Assembly (NCBI GenBank): GCA_031763025.1
Contig: JASSKH010000010.1
Location: 4,893,901-4,957,900, forward strand
Origin: Macrocystis pyrifera
Lineage: Eukaryota; Sar; Phaeophyceae; Laminariales; Laminariaceae
Reading direction: 5' to 3'
Length of the DNA: 64,000 nt
The position numbers and the translations under genes were made by a program. The notes under the pieces are model-generated. The model was not told the DNA's origin and made no database searches. It worked only from the letters and a program-made list of their open reading frames with translations. Positions 29,139 to 40,199 of the stretch are shown here, one piece after another; the stretch's first letter is position 1; each line of letters begins with the position of its first letter.

Positions 29139-31330
29139 CTACAACAACTACAACAACAGCGACTGGTCGACCCTAACCTCTTTCGCGCGAAACGCTGACG
29201 ACCGGCGGAGCTGCTCTTCTTCGTCTCTTCTTGCTGCCGCCACTCTCTCCTCTCGTCTCCGCGCAGCCTCCATCTCACGCGCTAGCAGCACCTTCGGAGC
29301 CAGATCGGTTACTATCCGATGGTCGCCCACGCCATCATGCTGAATTCCCCTTTTGCTGACTGTTTCCCTGGCAACTCGTCGCCCATTCAGTTCCCCCTCG
29401 GTCACCGCTCGCTGTTCGCCCTCCTCGTGACACTGAAGCATCTTTTCCCCGGCCCTTTCCCTCGACAGGCTTGACTCATTTATTTGTTTCTCAACCGTTG
29501 TAGTAATTGGTTTCGCCTCCTCTTCCGCGTCCTCTTCCTCCCCTTTCTCCTTCTCCTCCTCCTCCTCCTCCTCCTCCTCCTCCTTTCTATTAGTTTCATT
29601 TATCGGCGCAGAATCGTCGCCCCAGGCGCGGATAGCCGAGCGCTCTGAGAGAAAGGGCCATGGTTCTCCAGGCAAAGTCCCCTTCGCCTTGCGAGGCTTG
29701 CTGTAGTTACTGTCTTTGCTGTATTTGCTACATTTGCTGTATTTGTTGTCTTCGCCAGCTTTGTTAGCTTTGACGTATGCCGGTCCAGCTACTGCGTGGT
29801 GACCATGGAGAGGTACATCGACCATTGATGGTCTGTCTTTCGCGTCGTCCATGCCTTCAAGACTGCTCCATGATGTCACATCTCGCGGGTTGGAAGCGGC
29901 TGTACCGTTAACCACAGCCTTCAAGGGATCGATGTCACCGAAGGCGGCAGTGAAAACGCTTGTGGTGCTATTGCTGTCGTGGTATCGTCTCGTGGTCGGA
30001 CTGATACCAGGAGAACCCGTCGGTAACTCAATCGGCGTGCTTCTTGGTGATGGGATGCCGTACTGGACAACAGCTGAATCCTGGTGTTGTGTAGCGTGCC
30101 GTGTTCGACGTTCATTCTTCGAGTGCGTTACAGAGGGAGGTGTGTTTGACCGGTGACAGGAGCGTGTTTGCGGGGGGGGGTTAAAGCAGGTCGTGGTGAC
30201 AAAAAGAAAACAGCGTGGGCAAGTGGGTCCTTCCCAACGTTTAGGTTTGGCCCGGACGGTCTTAATCGCAACTCATCTTTAGCGAAGATGCCATGCGGGA
30301 GACTCCTTAACTGACCACCCACCTACACTAAAACCAGCATAACAAGGCTAAGGCTAAAGAGGCCTTGGCGGACCCATGAAGACCGCTCTCCTATATTCTG
30401 GTACATTTTGACATTCGGGGCAGCGAAAACGTATATTGAATCGCAGCCTCACCTGTTCCTCCCGGGACCGGGAAATGGGTCCGTCGATAGATCAGGCATG
30501 GGCAAGCCCATGAGCATGGAGCTCAAGCGGAGTGAACAACTTACAGGAAGAAAGACTTGTGCAAGCTAAGCTATCACAGATGGAAGACCCACCGCTGCTG
30601 ATGATTTTTTCCCCAGTTATCGATCACATATCTGGACCATTCACGCCAAAAATCACCAGTCTTGGCGTGTGTTCACACTTTATATTACTGGTACACTATG
30701 TGTTACAGTAGGATATATCATGGCCATTAATGGAGGCACCTGGAGAATCCTGGCGTTGTCTTGTGATCTCCTCGATTTCTTCTCGCCCCCCTCCCTTTTC
30801 GCACTCAGTAGAGCAGCGATCAGCTCCAGATTTTGCCAATGTGCGTCGTCCACCCCTCGCTTCAACCCCCAACCATTACGTTTGTCCATCATGGCGTCGC
30901 GCAGGCGGGCGTTCTCTTGCTGCACCTGCCTCAGTCGGTGCCCCAGCGCTCTCGTCCCCCCCATCTCAAGCTCGTCACGATGATAGTAGCGATCGCCGGC
31001 GTCATGATAGCTCACGCAGCTTCGCTCGTTGCTGCCGTTGACGCCAGATCGCTCACAGCTGTCGAATCCGCGGCCAACAGCAGTATTAGCACGGCTAAAA
31101 TTGTCGTTAGCAGCGGTGTGCGCTCCGCGATGAGTGATCGTGCGGCCTCGTCTTGGCAAAGACCGGTATGCATAAGCTGTATGAGCGATATGAGCCTCGC
31201 GTGCGGGGGCTGAAGCTGGGCGGCTACTCGCACGAGTTCGACTTCCTGGGGGAAGCTGAGATGCTGCCGATAGCCCCACAATCTTGATGAAGGACTGTGT
31301 AGACGGATTTCCGTCCCAGAACAGGGCCAT
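21497..31330 (-). CDS. Nine-exon, about 1,044-residue coiled-coil protein
   Basis: The minus-strand exons are 31330-30740, 30116-29178, 28540-28330, 27838-27718, 26904-26775, 26581-26420, 25329-25174, 24385-24242 and 22177-21497 (TAA). Their lengths sum to 3,135 bases, an exact multiple of three, and every junction keeps the frame, which strongly supports the model. The N terminus has a Ser/Pro/Arg stretch including RPASAPA, then a predicted coiled coil; exon 2 has low-complexity KYSK repeats and a long Glu run; exons 5-8 are continuous charged coiled coil; the last exon is a Ser/Gly/Asp-rich tail. No enzymatic domain was recognised. The composition recalls ciliary or cytoskeletal coiled-coil proteins of flagellate protists, which is inference only. 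The ATG at 31330 is the first in-frame Met; a further upstream exon cannot be excluded. Confidence 0.7.
22559..22869 (+). mobile_element. SINE-1 copy
   Basis: Same head (GGCGTCCCCGGTGGCTTAG), box B decayed to AATCGAGTC, internal deletion around the G-run, tail GTGATGATTAAAA. Confidence 0.85.
23690..24062 (+). mobile_element. SINE-1 fragment split by a poly(C)-linked element
   Basis: The left part (GACGAAAATCGACGAGCAGT, GGGAATGCTGAA, then ATACGCGATACAGATGGAGG) stops at a G-run near 23770; the right part resumes at about 23945 (CTTGTCCCCTTCTTG, then TCCAGAAGGTCGTTGAG and GAGCTGGAGACG). The material between is a poly(C)-linked element (see separate entry). Confidence 0.65.
23768..23925 (-). mobile_element. 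Poly(C)-linked element, family P, nested in SINE-1
   Basis: A G-run, then GGTTGCTCATTTATTGCTTG, CCATTGACCACGCTCCCCTT, CGGAGCACCGTTCC twice, GACACCTCCAACATTTGGGC and GCTCATCACGTTGCTTCCAT. It interrupts a SINE-1 at the place where other SINE-1 copies have their internal G7 run. Confidence 0.65.
24242..24385 (-). CDS. Coiled-coil gene exon 8
   Basis: The acceptor is CTAGCAG and the donor TCG|GTAAGG, phase 0, 48 codons: EQKKVEFRERWRLTRTGLRQ, then ALRKRPNLLERQEKHAQLHS and RKLAADAS. The segment RPNLLERQ is the kind of short motif seen in ciliary coiled-coil proteins, but this is a resemblance only. Confidence 0.65.
25174..25329 (-). CDS. Coiled-coil gene exon 7
   Basis: The acceptor is ATCCACAG and the donor AAG|GTAACG, phase 0, 52 codons. 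Product from KEEIQRVAVMAEEARRREVS to LLEELIRSKK; Glu/Arg/Ala-rich coiled coil continuing exon 6. Confidence 0.65.
25563..25671 (-). mobile_element. MITE-1 copy
   Basis: TATTACAGGGGTCCATAG to CTATGGACCCCCGTAATA; the two arms share the same change (GTTAAC core), so they remain complementary. Confidence 0.85.
25845..25985 (+). repeat. Degenerate tandem repeat of TACCCGGGTACC
   Basis: The phrase GTACCCGGGTACC plus CAxAACxTGATTGTTTxGGT appears two to three times in 70-base steps; each unit holds a near-perfect palindrome. Confidence 0.65.
26420..26581 (-). CDS. Coiled-coil gene exon 6
   Basis: The acceptor is TTGCTAG and the donor GAG|GTGCGT, phase 0, 54 codons: VALEAMVTKRKEVEKRRFRR, then LIAQHQNSGNTIKETNASVR and a Lys/Glu helix. 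A typical heptad-like charged helix. Confidence 0.65.
26775..26904 (-). CDS. Coiled-coil gene exon 5
   Basis: The acceptor is GACGAAG and the donor AGG|GTGAGC. It encodes WEKSLAAVKASTRTAVTMPR, then TPPMEKRRLIHEAKRRAKDE and AER; phase 0 at its end. Confidence 0.65.
27718..27838 (-). CDS. Coiled-coil gene exon 4
   Basis: The acceptor is TATCGCAG and the donor GTAAGC. In the phase dictated by exon 3 it reads a Gly/Arg-rich segment (RGRGGSGEAGRQQRRGRGWQ), then GEDDEKPEDIGRAMKRRQK. In the other open frame there is a stop, so phase supports this reading. Confidence 0.6.
28330..28540 (-). CDS. Coiled-coil gene exon 3
   Basis: The acceptor is TTTTAAG and the donor GTAGAG. It encodes VHATSGPSWADMKASQDLAR, then KIRVRDRAALLAATSSLPSR, and a basic tail; it ends one base into a codon, completed by exon 4. 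Confidence 0.65.
29098..29157 (+). repeat. (CAA)n microsatellite
   Basis: CAA triplets with two CTA changes, within 25 bases of the exon 2 donor of the minus-strand coiled-coil gene, on its intron side. Confidence 0.9.
29178..30116 (-). CDS. Coiled-coil gene exon 2, with Glu run
   Basis: 313 codons, from acceptor CTCGAAG to donor GAG|GTTAGG, phase 0 at both ends. Features in order: a Ser/Thr/Pro-rich start, KYSK-type tandem repeats (about 29700-29750), a run of Glu encoded by a GAG/CTC triplet repeat (29550-29585), then a coiled coil (REMEAARRREERVAAARRDE). The donor is a non-optimal GTTAGG and sits about 20 bases from a (CAA)n microsatellite in the intron. Confidence 0.6.
30740..31330 (-). 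CDS. Coiled-coil gene exon 1
   Basis: Starts MALFWDGNPSTQSFIKIVGL, then a basic Ser/Pro segment with RPASAPA (about residues 38-44), an Asn/Ser/Arg-rich stretch, and a coiled coil from about residue 140 (RLRQVQQENARLRDAMMDK). Ends CTCCAG|GTGCCT in phase 0 after 197 codons. Confidence 0.6.
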
Positions 31331-31883
31331 CGTTTCCGGCAGCGAACAGTGTTACCTGGCCGAGGGTTGCAGTCCTCGGCGTAGAGATATGCTGGAGAAC
31401 TGGTGCTGCGCCTGGACCGATGTAGGATCCCGATACACCCGGCATCAACATGCCGCTCTTCTCCTTCTGCGTACAAGCACGTGTGTGTACTGCGAAGTAG
31501 AGAAAAAAAAGGAAAAGAGAAATACAGTAGGTACGTGGAGTGTACGAGTAGGTACACGTCGTGTTGTGCAGCACGCGGAATGTGACGTGAGCAAGAGGAT
31601 GCGTCATTTTTTAGCAGATTGAGCCCGATGAGAGCTTCCCATAGCTTCCGCTCCTTCCCATACTTGTCGGACAAGTGTATGGTAGGGGCCACAGCACGAA
31701 AGGTGGTGGATGGCGTGCCGTATGTTACACGCTGGCGGAAACTCGACCCAAATGTTGATCACCATTTCTTGTATATACGAACATCAGTACAGTGTGCGGC
31801 GGAGGGCAAAATCATTGCAGGATCTCGCCTGCAAAGTTTAACGCACGAGGACTGCGATACTCGTATTTACATGCATGCTACAG

Positions 31884-31998
31884 TAGTACGGGGGAGAACA
31901 GTAATCAGGACCCGAAATAGACACAAAAAGCTATATTCCATTCGTTTTACAAAAGCAAATTTGGTCCTGATTACTATTTTGTGTCCCCCCCCGTAATA
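31884..31998. mobile_element. MITE-1 variant (subfamily with GTAATCAGGACC arms)
   Basis: TAGTACGGGGGAGAACAG then TAATCAGGACC on the left, GGTCCTGATTACTA on the right before the C-run and CCGTAATA. Both arms carry the same ATCAGG variant, so this is a sub-family rather than random decay. A related half-copy lies near 52350-52485 (GGTTCTGATTACTAATAATA). Confidence 0.7.
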
Positions 31999-32035
31999 GA
32001 ATGAGCGTGTCGCGCTTGTCGTATCTATTAATAGT

Positions 32036-32212
32036 ACGATGACATGGTATTGTACTGCCTACTCTGCGGACTGCATTACAATGTACTGCTGTAGCATCTC
32101 TGTGTCGTAGTTTTGCATCCACGAGCTTGTATCTCTTCACGTAGGATCGGAGAATCGGCACGGATGCTGAGGGTGCTGGACGTCGACGGGTACAAGGAAA
32201 ACACACACACAT
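32036..32212 (+). mobile_element. SINE-2 copy
   Basis: Second SINE-like family of about 180-230 bp: GATGACATGG, then CTCTGTGTCGTAG, GAGAATCGGCACGGATG, GTGCTGGACGTCGACGGGTA, ending in (AC)n. Confidence 0.65.
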
Positions 32213-32399
32213 TTCGTACCCCTCACCTCTCCCGCGGTCCCTTTAGCCCTCCTTTCTGCTACACATTCCGTGGCTGTGTACTCGTCAGGCAGGACGCAGC
32301 ATGCGACATGCGAAAACAAAATCATCGATGATCGGTTGGGTCGGTGTCGTCTTTGGTCGACATGTCGGGGTTCGAAGCGAAACGGGATAAAAAAACCCT

Positions 32400-32465
32400 T
32401 GAAACCGCCGTATCGACCAATCGACCGGTCGACCTATCGACCAGTCGACCAGTCGACCAGTCGGT
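32400..32465 (+). repeat. (TCGACCAG)n microsatellite
   Basis: CGACCAATCGACCGGTCGAC followed by several perfect TCGACCAG units. Confidence 0.85.
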
Positions 32466-32730
32466 CTCGTTTCGTTCAAACGTGCTCGTCGTTCGTGCGT
32501 GCCACATACCCGATTAATAGGACAACAGAGTAAAAGGCTGTACTACAGCAGGAACAGTAAGCGTAGTACGAGTAAAAAGCTCTGGTCTTGAGTCAGAGCC
32601 CTCGCCCACGCAGCAGATATACTCGTGACAGCTTATTTCTAGCACGAGTAGTTGGAGGAGATCCAACAACATCTGAACATGAATTTTAAACCTCAAAGTT
32701 CAAATTTTGAATGTTTTCGTATTTTTTTTA

Positions 32731-32840
32731 TATCACGGGGGGCCATAGTTAATAGGACCAAATATTTTGTTAGTAAAATAGATAGATAAATAGTTTTTTG
32801 TCTGTACTCTGTAGGTCCTATTTGCTATGGTCCCGTGATA
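32731..32840 (-). mobile_element. MITE-1 copy
   Basis: TATCACGGGGGGCCATAG to CTATGGTCCCGTGATA; the right arm has lost two C. Confidence 0.85.
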
Positions 32841-34939
32841 ATAGTATCATTACTGGAAACCTCTCACCACCGCTTAACATCTGATAGATACGATGACACA
32901 ACAATCCCGTAACTGACTTTCTCGACAACGGAGAACAAACGAACCACCCCCCCTACAATTAGTATATTTCTGCTGCTTGTTGTATATTCGTACGAGTATA
33001 TATATATATATGTATGCTGATCTTTGATACGCGTATGCATGGAAAGATCTCGTCGAAACATCGCGACCATTAAATTAATACATAATCTTTCCAAAGGAGT
33101 CACGATTTTCATTGTGTGTTTTGTGTTGTGTGGGCCACCCACATGGATACGAGTAGGTCGTTGGACAAGATCGGCTCCGATACGTGTGTGTGCCTACTCT
33201 CGTGGTATAAAAAATAATAATAAATATATATGTATATATATATGTATACGTATATTTGTCAAATTTTCGTACTTTTGCCAACTTTTCTCTTCGCACGAGC
33301 ACTTTTAGGCAAAACACTAACCACACGGACACGGGAAGCCCTGCCGGACACATTGGTCTAGGTCTCGGCGCGATCCGTGCACTCTGAAGCGCGTGGCGGG
33401 CGCTCAAAGTTTTTTTTTCCGGCGGGAGTGGATAAGACGATTTCCCTGGTTTCAGTAAGAGGCCTTACTTTGTACGTACGTATCGATACATACATAACAT
33501 GTCATCATGCTGTCTGTTTTCTCCCCTAGGCTCTCACGAGGTGTGAGCACACAGCTCAGACATATACCAGGTACACAACAGACAACACATGCACAGATCC
33601 CAACGTCCCAACGCTGCCGCCCCCCCGCCCACCCGCCGTGCGTGTGCGACACACCCATATGCGCAGTGTTGCTGTGGTTGGTTGCGTTTGTCGGATCCTG
33701 CAGTCCGCATTCCACCGTTTGCCATATACTTATTGATCCGTATATACCCAGGATGACGTATATATTATCCCTGTACATATTTTTTGTGTTGCACGGAGCA
33801 CGGACCACCGCCTAGAGAACAATAGCCACAGCAGTGCACAGAGCGCGCTTTCCTCCAGCTTCCTACAGCACCACGACCCTGCTGCCCAGCTGCCCAGCAG
33901 CAGCAGCAGCAGTGGGCACACCTTGCGCGGATGGCATGATCGTACTGCGGCTATCACACACAGTTGGTTTATTCGATGGATCACTTGACCACGCCACGAA
34001 CTACTATGTGTGTGATCCAACATTCCACTGCTCCACCTGTGCTCAGCACAGTGCGCCAACAGCAGCAGCAGGCAGGGTACTATGCGCATGTGGAAGATCC
34101 GCGCTGGAAACTCAGTACTGCTACTATAGTTCGCTTGTTGTTGCCATCTTCGTTGGCCGATGCACGTACCTTCCGCAGTGTGTGACCCATTGTCCCCGGA
34201 TCGATATATTCGTCGTCTCGAGTACAACAAAAACAAACTGCAAATCGTTCGTACCGCTGTACAACAAATTCGTGCAGCAGCGTTCGTACAAAGCATAGTT
34301 ATTTGTTCTCATTGCTGTGTGTCCTACGTTGCTGACCGACAGATCCCAGAGCCAGCTGAAAGGGGGTCAGTACACGTACGTTCCTCGCGTGGCATTCTAC
34401 AGCAGTACAGCTGTATATGCAGTCGTACCTGTACGAGCCACTCTACTGCTGTAGTAGGAGATCGTGCAAAGTGTTAAAAAACACGACGTGCACGTTGTAC
34501 GAGCACTCTTCTAGCGTAGACGTTTATACTGCGCGCGATAAAATTTTCGTTTCCGAGGTTCGACTCGCACCATCCACGCTTTTTGTATATTTCACTTTTG
34601 ACTTTTTTTTGTACCAGGACTGCAACATAGTTTTAATACATTCGTTCACACCTTTTGCTTTTCTGAGCGTATAGCATGATATACCAGTTGTAATTATACA
34701 AGTGTGTGTTTATTTTCCACTTCTGACTTTTTTTGTACCAACCAGTACATTCATCCACCTTGCTTTTCTGAACGTATAATATGATATTATGCAAGTTACT
34801 TGTGATTTTTTTCACCCAAGGTCAAGAGCTCGGGCGCGTTTACGTGTGGCGTGCGTTCACACCTCAACATTTCACAGCTACTTCCAATGGTTGGGAGTGA
34901 AGCAAAGTGTTTTCGAGAAAATACTGATTATTATCGTAG

Positions 34940-35830
34940 GTACCTCGTACACTCGCAGTATTTCGGGGGTTTTGTACTCGAGATACTGCGAGTACTCGCA
35001 GTATTTTGAGGTTCTGTCGATACTACTTCGTATACTTTCGGGCTCGCACCAATACGGGGTTCGCTACTGCTGCTGGCGTGGATACCCCCTGTTGCGCTTC
35101 AAGTGTCTCGGGGTTCTCAACCGCGGGTACTACAAGTATTCTAGTCTACAGTCAGTAGTAGCAGTATTTCGTCCGTCTGCTGCTGGCGTGGATACCCCCT
35201 GTTGCGCTTCAAGTGTCTCGGGGTTCTCAACCCCGGGTACTACAAGTATTCTAGTCTACAGTCAGTAGTAGCAGTATTTCGTCCGTTGGTATAGTGTTCG
35301 TACTGCTGCTTCTTCTGCGAGACTCAGTTCTACTCGCAGTAGTGAAATGCCCTCAATATGCCCAGTATACTTCGAGTATGATGCATACTTCAACCGTCTG
35401 TGCACAGCGTCGACAATTCTCAGGCCCAGCGTTCGGCACCAAACACACCCAGATAGTCCCACACGAGTGGGAGTTGGAGCAAACCACTTTCGCTGGAGAC
35501 GATTTGAGTACTTATTATTTAAAGCAGTCTGGCAGTATTTCGAGATACGCATTTGCGAGGAATATATATCATTCATGTACCGCGAAATACTCTCAGTATC
35601 CCGAGGTTCTGTACTGCGCATATTTTGCCTTTACTCCGAGTATTTCGTGTTTCGATACTACTGCGGGTACATGCTTTCCTGTATTCTCGGGGTTCGGTAC
35701 TGCTCACACTCTCATGGTACTCTCAGTATTTGGGCCTTCTCAGTGCTGGCAATATTTTTGCCGCCAGTACTCCAATACTCTCAGTGCTCGGACTACGATT
35801 TGTTCTCGAGCATTTATCTGTGAAACCTTG
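34940..35830 (+). repeat. Degenerate TACTCGCAGTATTTCG repeat field with a clean 110-bp tandem duplication
   Basis: Phrases CAGTATTTCG, TACTCGCAGTA and CGGGGTTCTGTACT recur throughout. 35071-35180 and 35181-35285 are near-identical tandem copies (TGCTGGCGTGGATACCCCCT onward) with about one mismatch, so that duplication is recent. Confidence 0.8.
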
Positions 35831-36464
35831 ATGTCACCCTGTGAGCACCAAGAAACATTTATTTTGGGGGAACATATATATATTGTGCCAGTATGTATGT
35901 GCTGTACCTTACTCAACCGGTCACAAAGTATTATGGCGCAACCTCGACCTCGCGCAACTTTTTTGTGCTTACGAATTAATCGCCGCGAGTCGGCTGGATC
36001 AATATATATCCACTTACCGCTCCCACCCTATTTTATATTATTGTAGTAATGATCCCACACTATAATTCCGTGAACAGTATAATAGTCTGTCCTCAAAAAT
36101 ATGTTGTGTGTTCTTCAGGTTAAAATGATGGGGGGATGCAGGTACTACTTCTACACAAGTGTGCAGGGTTGCATACGAATATTATTTCGCTCTTGCGCCA
36201 CTCCCCTATTCATACGACGTACGGCACCTCCCGGAGGGGAACCTTGTCTATTGTATAGATATATACTTTAATGTACTTCGTGCATACAGCGGAACGTAGT
36301 AACATTGTACAAGTATTATCATGTCTTTTGAGTATTGATAGAGTTGAAACGTTGCAATGAAGCAGAGCACAGCTATTTTTAATAATAGCTGATGGCACCA
36401 TGGGAATGAAGGATGACTTCTTCTTTCTTCCTCTCGAAGTAAGTGCTGCTTTCAGCTGTATGTG

Positions 36465-37062
36465 CTTGTTGTATAATTCAATTAATTGTTGGCTCTGTTG
36501 TCTGTTGACTGCTGGTGCTGTTGACCATTCCACCGAAGCTATCTGTCATATACGTGCTCGACATGCATGCTACACGTTTTTTTGTTTCGTTTGGTGAATA
36601 ATTATTATTCGTACGTAATTATTTGCTATTTTCACGGTATATAAACGAGTTCGTTTCACTATCATACGTCTTTTCGTTCTTATTTTTTTCTGGTTTTTGC
36701 TTGTTGTTGTGTTCCCGTACCCGGTCACGCTGTTGGCATTTCACTTGCTTCACTCACATGAATTTGTGATGATTTTTTGTTTTTGGTCTCCAACTGACAG
36801 GCTGTGAACAAATATTCACAATAATTCATAAATTATCACCTACCCGGGGTAGTACGAGTATCTTCCCACTAGGAACAGAAACGGACACGGGGTGTATTTA
36901 TGATGAAGCTGGGTAGAAAGGACGATTTCAACAACTTCTACTTTTAATAGATAGAATATCAATAGTACCTCGTACTGGGTATATATAAGCGCAGTATTCA
37001 TAGTATAACAAATAACAAAGCTCGTATGTACGTACTGTTTTTGTTGTCGCGCATCAGGTGCA
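36465..37062. repeat. Long direct repeat flanking the LINE, left copy
   Basis: Begins CTTGTTGTATAATTCAATTA and ends GCGCATCAGGTGCA. It is about 98% identical by eye to 40362-40961, with roughly ten substitutions or small indels, including a GTT repeat unit, a TGC insertion and a few single bases. It is AT-rich and non-coding. Its right edge abuts the truncated endonuclease of the LINE. Confidence 0.85.
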
Positions 37063-39631
37063 ATCGACTACATCCTAACTCGTCAAGTCCACCGACCTAG
37101 AGTACATAATGTTACAGTCGTCCCACAGCCCCCACCACCTGCTAAGGCTGATTCAGACCATAACATCGTGTACATCAAGGCCCGACTTAGTGGTCACTTT
37201 TCGTCTAACCGAAGATTGCTGAAACCCCCAAAACGCCGAGAATTCGACAGGCAGCTTTTCTTATCCGATGGAGAGCGTCGACACCGAATAGTCGAGAGGG
37301 TCGTTTCCACTCTTAACCAACCTACCCAGCCTCGTAACACGTCTGGCATGGTTGAGTTTTTCACCACAACTGTCATGAATGCTGTTGAGAAAGAGGTGCC
37401 ACCTCCACCACGTCGTCACCACCGAAACGGTTGGTGTGAGACCCCCGAAACGGTGGCCGCTTTCAAAGTAGCATGGACAGCGAGGGAGGATGCGAGACAG
37501 CTCCTGCGTGTCTACCCCCGAGATAGTACAGCGTGGAAGAAGTTGAGATCCGCCTGTGCGAATCTGCAGGAAGTGGTCGCCGCAGGAGTCAATGCGTATT
37601 TTGAAGAGTACCTCGCTGAAACCGACAAATTCCTCGCGAGTTCCGATCAACGAGGGTTCTACAAGCACCTGAAGAGTACGGTGGGGTTGCAAGGTACGAA
37701 AGCGAGGAGTGAACAGTTTATCATGGACGAGGATGGCACGCTGTTGCGAGATCAAGCGCGAATTCGTGAAAGATGGGCGGGGCACTACCACAAACTATTG
37801 AGCACGAAATCGCTGAAACTTGACCCCACGATCATCGACCTAGTGCCACCACGACCGCTGAAACTATCCCTTGGAAATGAACCATCCATTGACGAGATGA
37901 TGGAAGCAGTGAAGGGTATGTCAAACTGGAAAGCCGTTGGACCAGATGGTCTCCCGGTCGAAGTACTGAAACTTGACCACCCCGCTTTCGTGCAGTATTT
38001 TCACAGTATCCTTGTTAACGTTTGGGTAACGGGAGAAGTCCCCCAGCAATGGAAAGATGCGATCATAAAAACCCTTCATAAAAAGAAGGATAGAACTGAT
38101 TGCAACAACTACAGAGGTATTTCGCTTGTTGCTCACGCAGGCAAGGTGTTGCTGAAAATCGTTGCGTCCCGTCTAAGCAGCTACTGCGAGACCGAGCATA
38201 TACTCCCTGAAGAACAGTGTGGCTTCCGCCCCGCACGGTCAACAGTCGATATGCTGTTTGTCGTGCGCCGGTTGCAGCAGCTCGGGCGGCAGAAGAAAAT
38301 CCCCCTGTACATGTGCTTTATCGACTTGCAGAAAGCGTACGACTCTGTCGACCGAGAACTGTTGTGGGAGGTACTCACACGCCTTGGTGTACCAACCAAG
38401 ATGCTCACAATCATTCGCAATTTTCACGAAGGCATGCGGGCTCGCGTGCGTGCGGATGACGGTGAACACTCGGACTGGTTCAATGTAACCCAGGGACTGC
38501 GGCAAGGCTGCGTACTATCGCCGTTACTGTTCAACGTGTTCTTCGCCGCTGCGATACACATCGTGCTGGTACGCTTCAGCAAAGACGAATGCATCGTAAG
38601 GGATTTGGTTCATCTCGAAGAGGACAGGGTTGTCGGAAAAGAGGAACCGTTGGCATGCGTGCAAAGGGCTGTGTGGGGCATGTTGTATGCAGACGATGCA
38701 GGAATAGTCTCGAAGTCGGCGGAAGGCCTTGCGAGAATGATGACAGTCATCGTGACTGTCTTCGAAGCAGTAGGTCTCACGGTATCCGAGAAGAAGACAG
38801 AGACGATGCTACTACGAACACCGGATCAGACGTTTACCACCTCACCGCTCGCGATCGAAGCTGCAGGCCAAAAGTATAAACAGACGACCCAGTTTTTGTA
38901 CCTAGGAGGCATTATCCACGAGAACGCTGACCTCTCCTTCGAAATCGAGCGACGAATCCGTCTGATGCGGGCATGCCTCAAACGGTATGGTCCGGAACTG
39001 TACGATAGGACGAACGCACCGCTTAGTCTGAAAGTCCGGATGCTGAAGGCCGAGGTGATTGAGACCTTGCTGTACGGTTGCGTGACGTGGACCCTCAATG
39101 CGGACCACTTCGCCAAGCTTCGATCAGCCCACCACGAAGTCCTTCTGCGAGTCATTGGTTTCCAGCGCCGACTACGCACCGACCACACCACCCTCTCGTA
39201 TGCGAAGGCGCTCAGGATAACACGATGCGAAAGTATCGAAACGACCATCCGTAAACGGCGACTCTTCTTTGCGGGGGCTGTGGTGCGGCAACACGAGGGG
39301 CGATTGCCCAGTCGGTTGATGTTCGGGACGATCGCTGGTGGGGGGGAGCCCGAAACCAGGCGGGCAGCCTAAGACTTGGCCTAGGGCAATTGCTGAGGAC
39401 CTTAGAGTGTTCAAAGCCTCAGAGGGATCAACGGAAGACTCCCCCTTAGTCTTTGGAGTTGGGACCGCACTGTGGCCCACTGCAGCAAAACAGACGGGAA
39501 AGTGGTACCGGGGAATCCTCGAAGCAGCTGAACAGTTCATGGGCAGGTGGCACGAGGCTGAGGCAAAGCTGAGTAGACAGCGCCGTGCATCCGCTGCAGG
39601 TAGTGTTAGAGGGAATGGGGGGGAGGGGTAA
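37063..39631 (+). CDS. LINE polyprotein fragment: AP endonuclease end plus reverse transcriptase, frameshifted
   Basis: Reading in frame from the left repeat gives AIDYILTRQ ... [14 protein letters not shown], the end of an APE-type endonuclease (the IDYIL and SDH motifs). The RT domain covers roughly 37.9-38.9 kb with [46 protein letters not shown] (first catalytic Asp), [16 protein letters not shown] and YADDAGIV at 38686 (the YxDD motif). All core RT motifs are intact. At about 39346-39352 a run of seven G breaks the frame: read straight it stops at TAA 39370, but one base over it continues as [20 protein letters not shown], typical of LINE C termini, to 39631. The protein would copy its own RNA at the cut target by target-primed reverse transcription. 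Confidence 0.8.
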
Positions 39632-40199
39632 CAGCAGGAGGGGTAGAGGGAACACCGTACAAGTGTATAGGGGCAGGGGGGGGAACAGGAGGAGTAGAAG
39701 GGAAACCGCGGTAGAAGAGAGTAGCAGAGAGACCGCAGATAGGGTAGCAAGGTACCAGGCCGACTAATAGGTTGGACGTTTCTTTGCTACTCGTACCGCC
39801 AACTGCTGCGGCCTTTCGGTATGCATTTTGATTTTTTTCCCTTCTTATCCTTATGAAAGAAGTACTACATAGTGGGTGGGTGACGAGCGTATTTTGGCCC
39901 ACTCACTATTGCTCTTTTTACTTAGTTAAGTGTTCACCGGGATGCATAGTCCCCTTTTTCCTTCTCGTATCTTTCCCCTTGCACGTCCCTTTTGGCTCAT
40001 GCTCGGGGTAAGTATGTATGTGTCTGAGCTTTGGCTTCCCATTTTATTTATTTATTTGGGATTCTTCTCCTTTTCTTTTTCTTTTTCTTGTTCTTTTTCG
40101 GTTTGGTTTTTTCGTTGCTTCTCTTTCTTTATGGTGTATTTTGGTTGCTGGCGTATGTATGTATGTTGTGTCGGCCGCACCTAGTGCGAAGGCATGGTA

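Larger units (their letters stand above)
31331..36464. other. Gene-poor repeat-rich interval
   Basis: No gene supported over 5.1 kb. It holds two MITE copies (31884-31998 and 32731-32840), a (TCGACCAG)-type microsatellite at 32400-32465, a SINE copy, CAG triplets near 33895, and a degenerate repeat field with a clean 110-bp tandem duplication near 35.1 kb. Promoter elements of the flanking minus-strand gene should lie at its left end but none is recognisable. Confidence 0.5.

Noticed and set aside
29555..29585. Glu run as a sign of a non-coding microsatellite
   Set aside because: It lies in a 313-codon exon with matching phase on both sides, so it is taken as a coding repeat.
31012..31692. 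226-codon minus-strand frame upstream of the coiled-coil gene
   Set aside because: It overlaps exon 1 in another frame, has no splice-compatible continuation and looks like a shadow frame.
33507..34298. Several overlapping 100-190-codon frames on both strands near 33.5-34.3 kb
   Set aside because: Cys/Thr/Ser-rich, no motif, no splice context, and similar length on opposite strands; considered chance frames.
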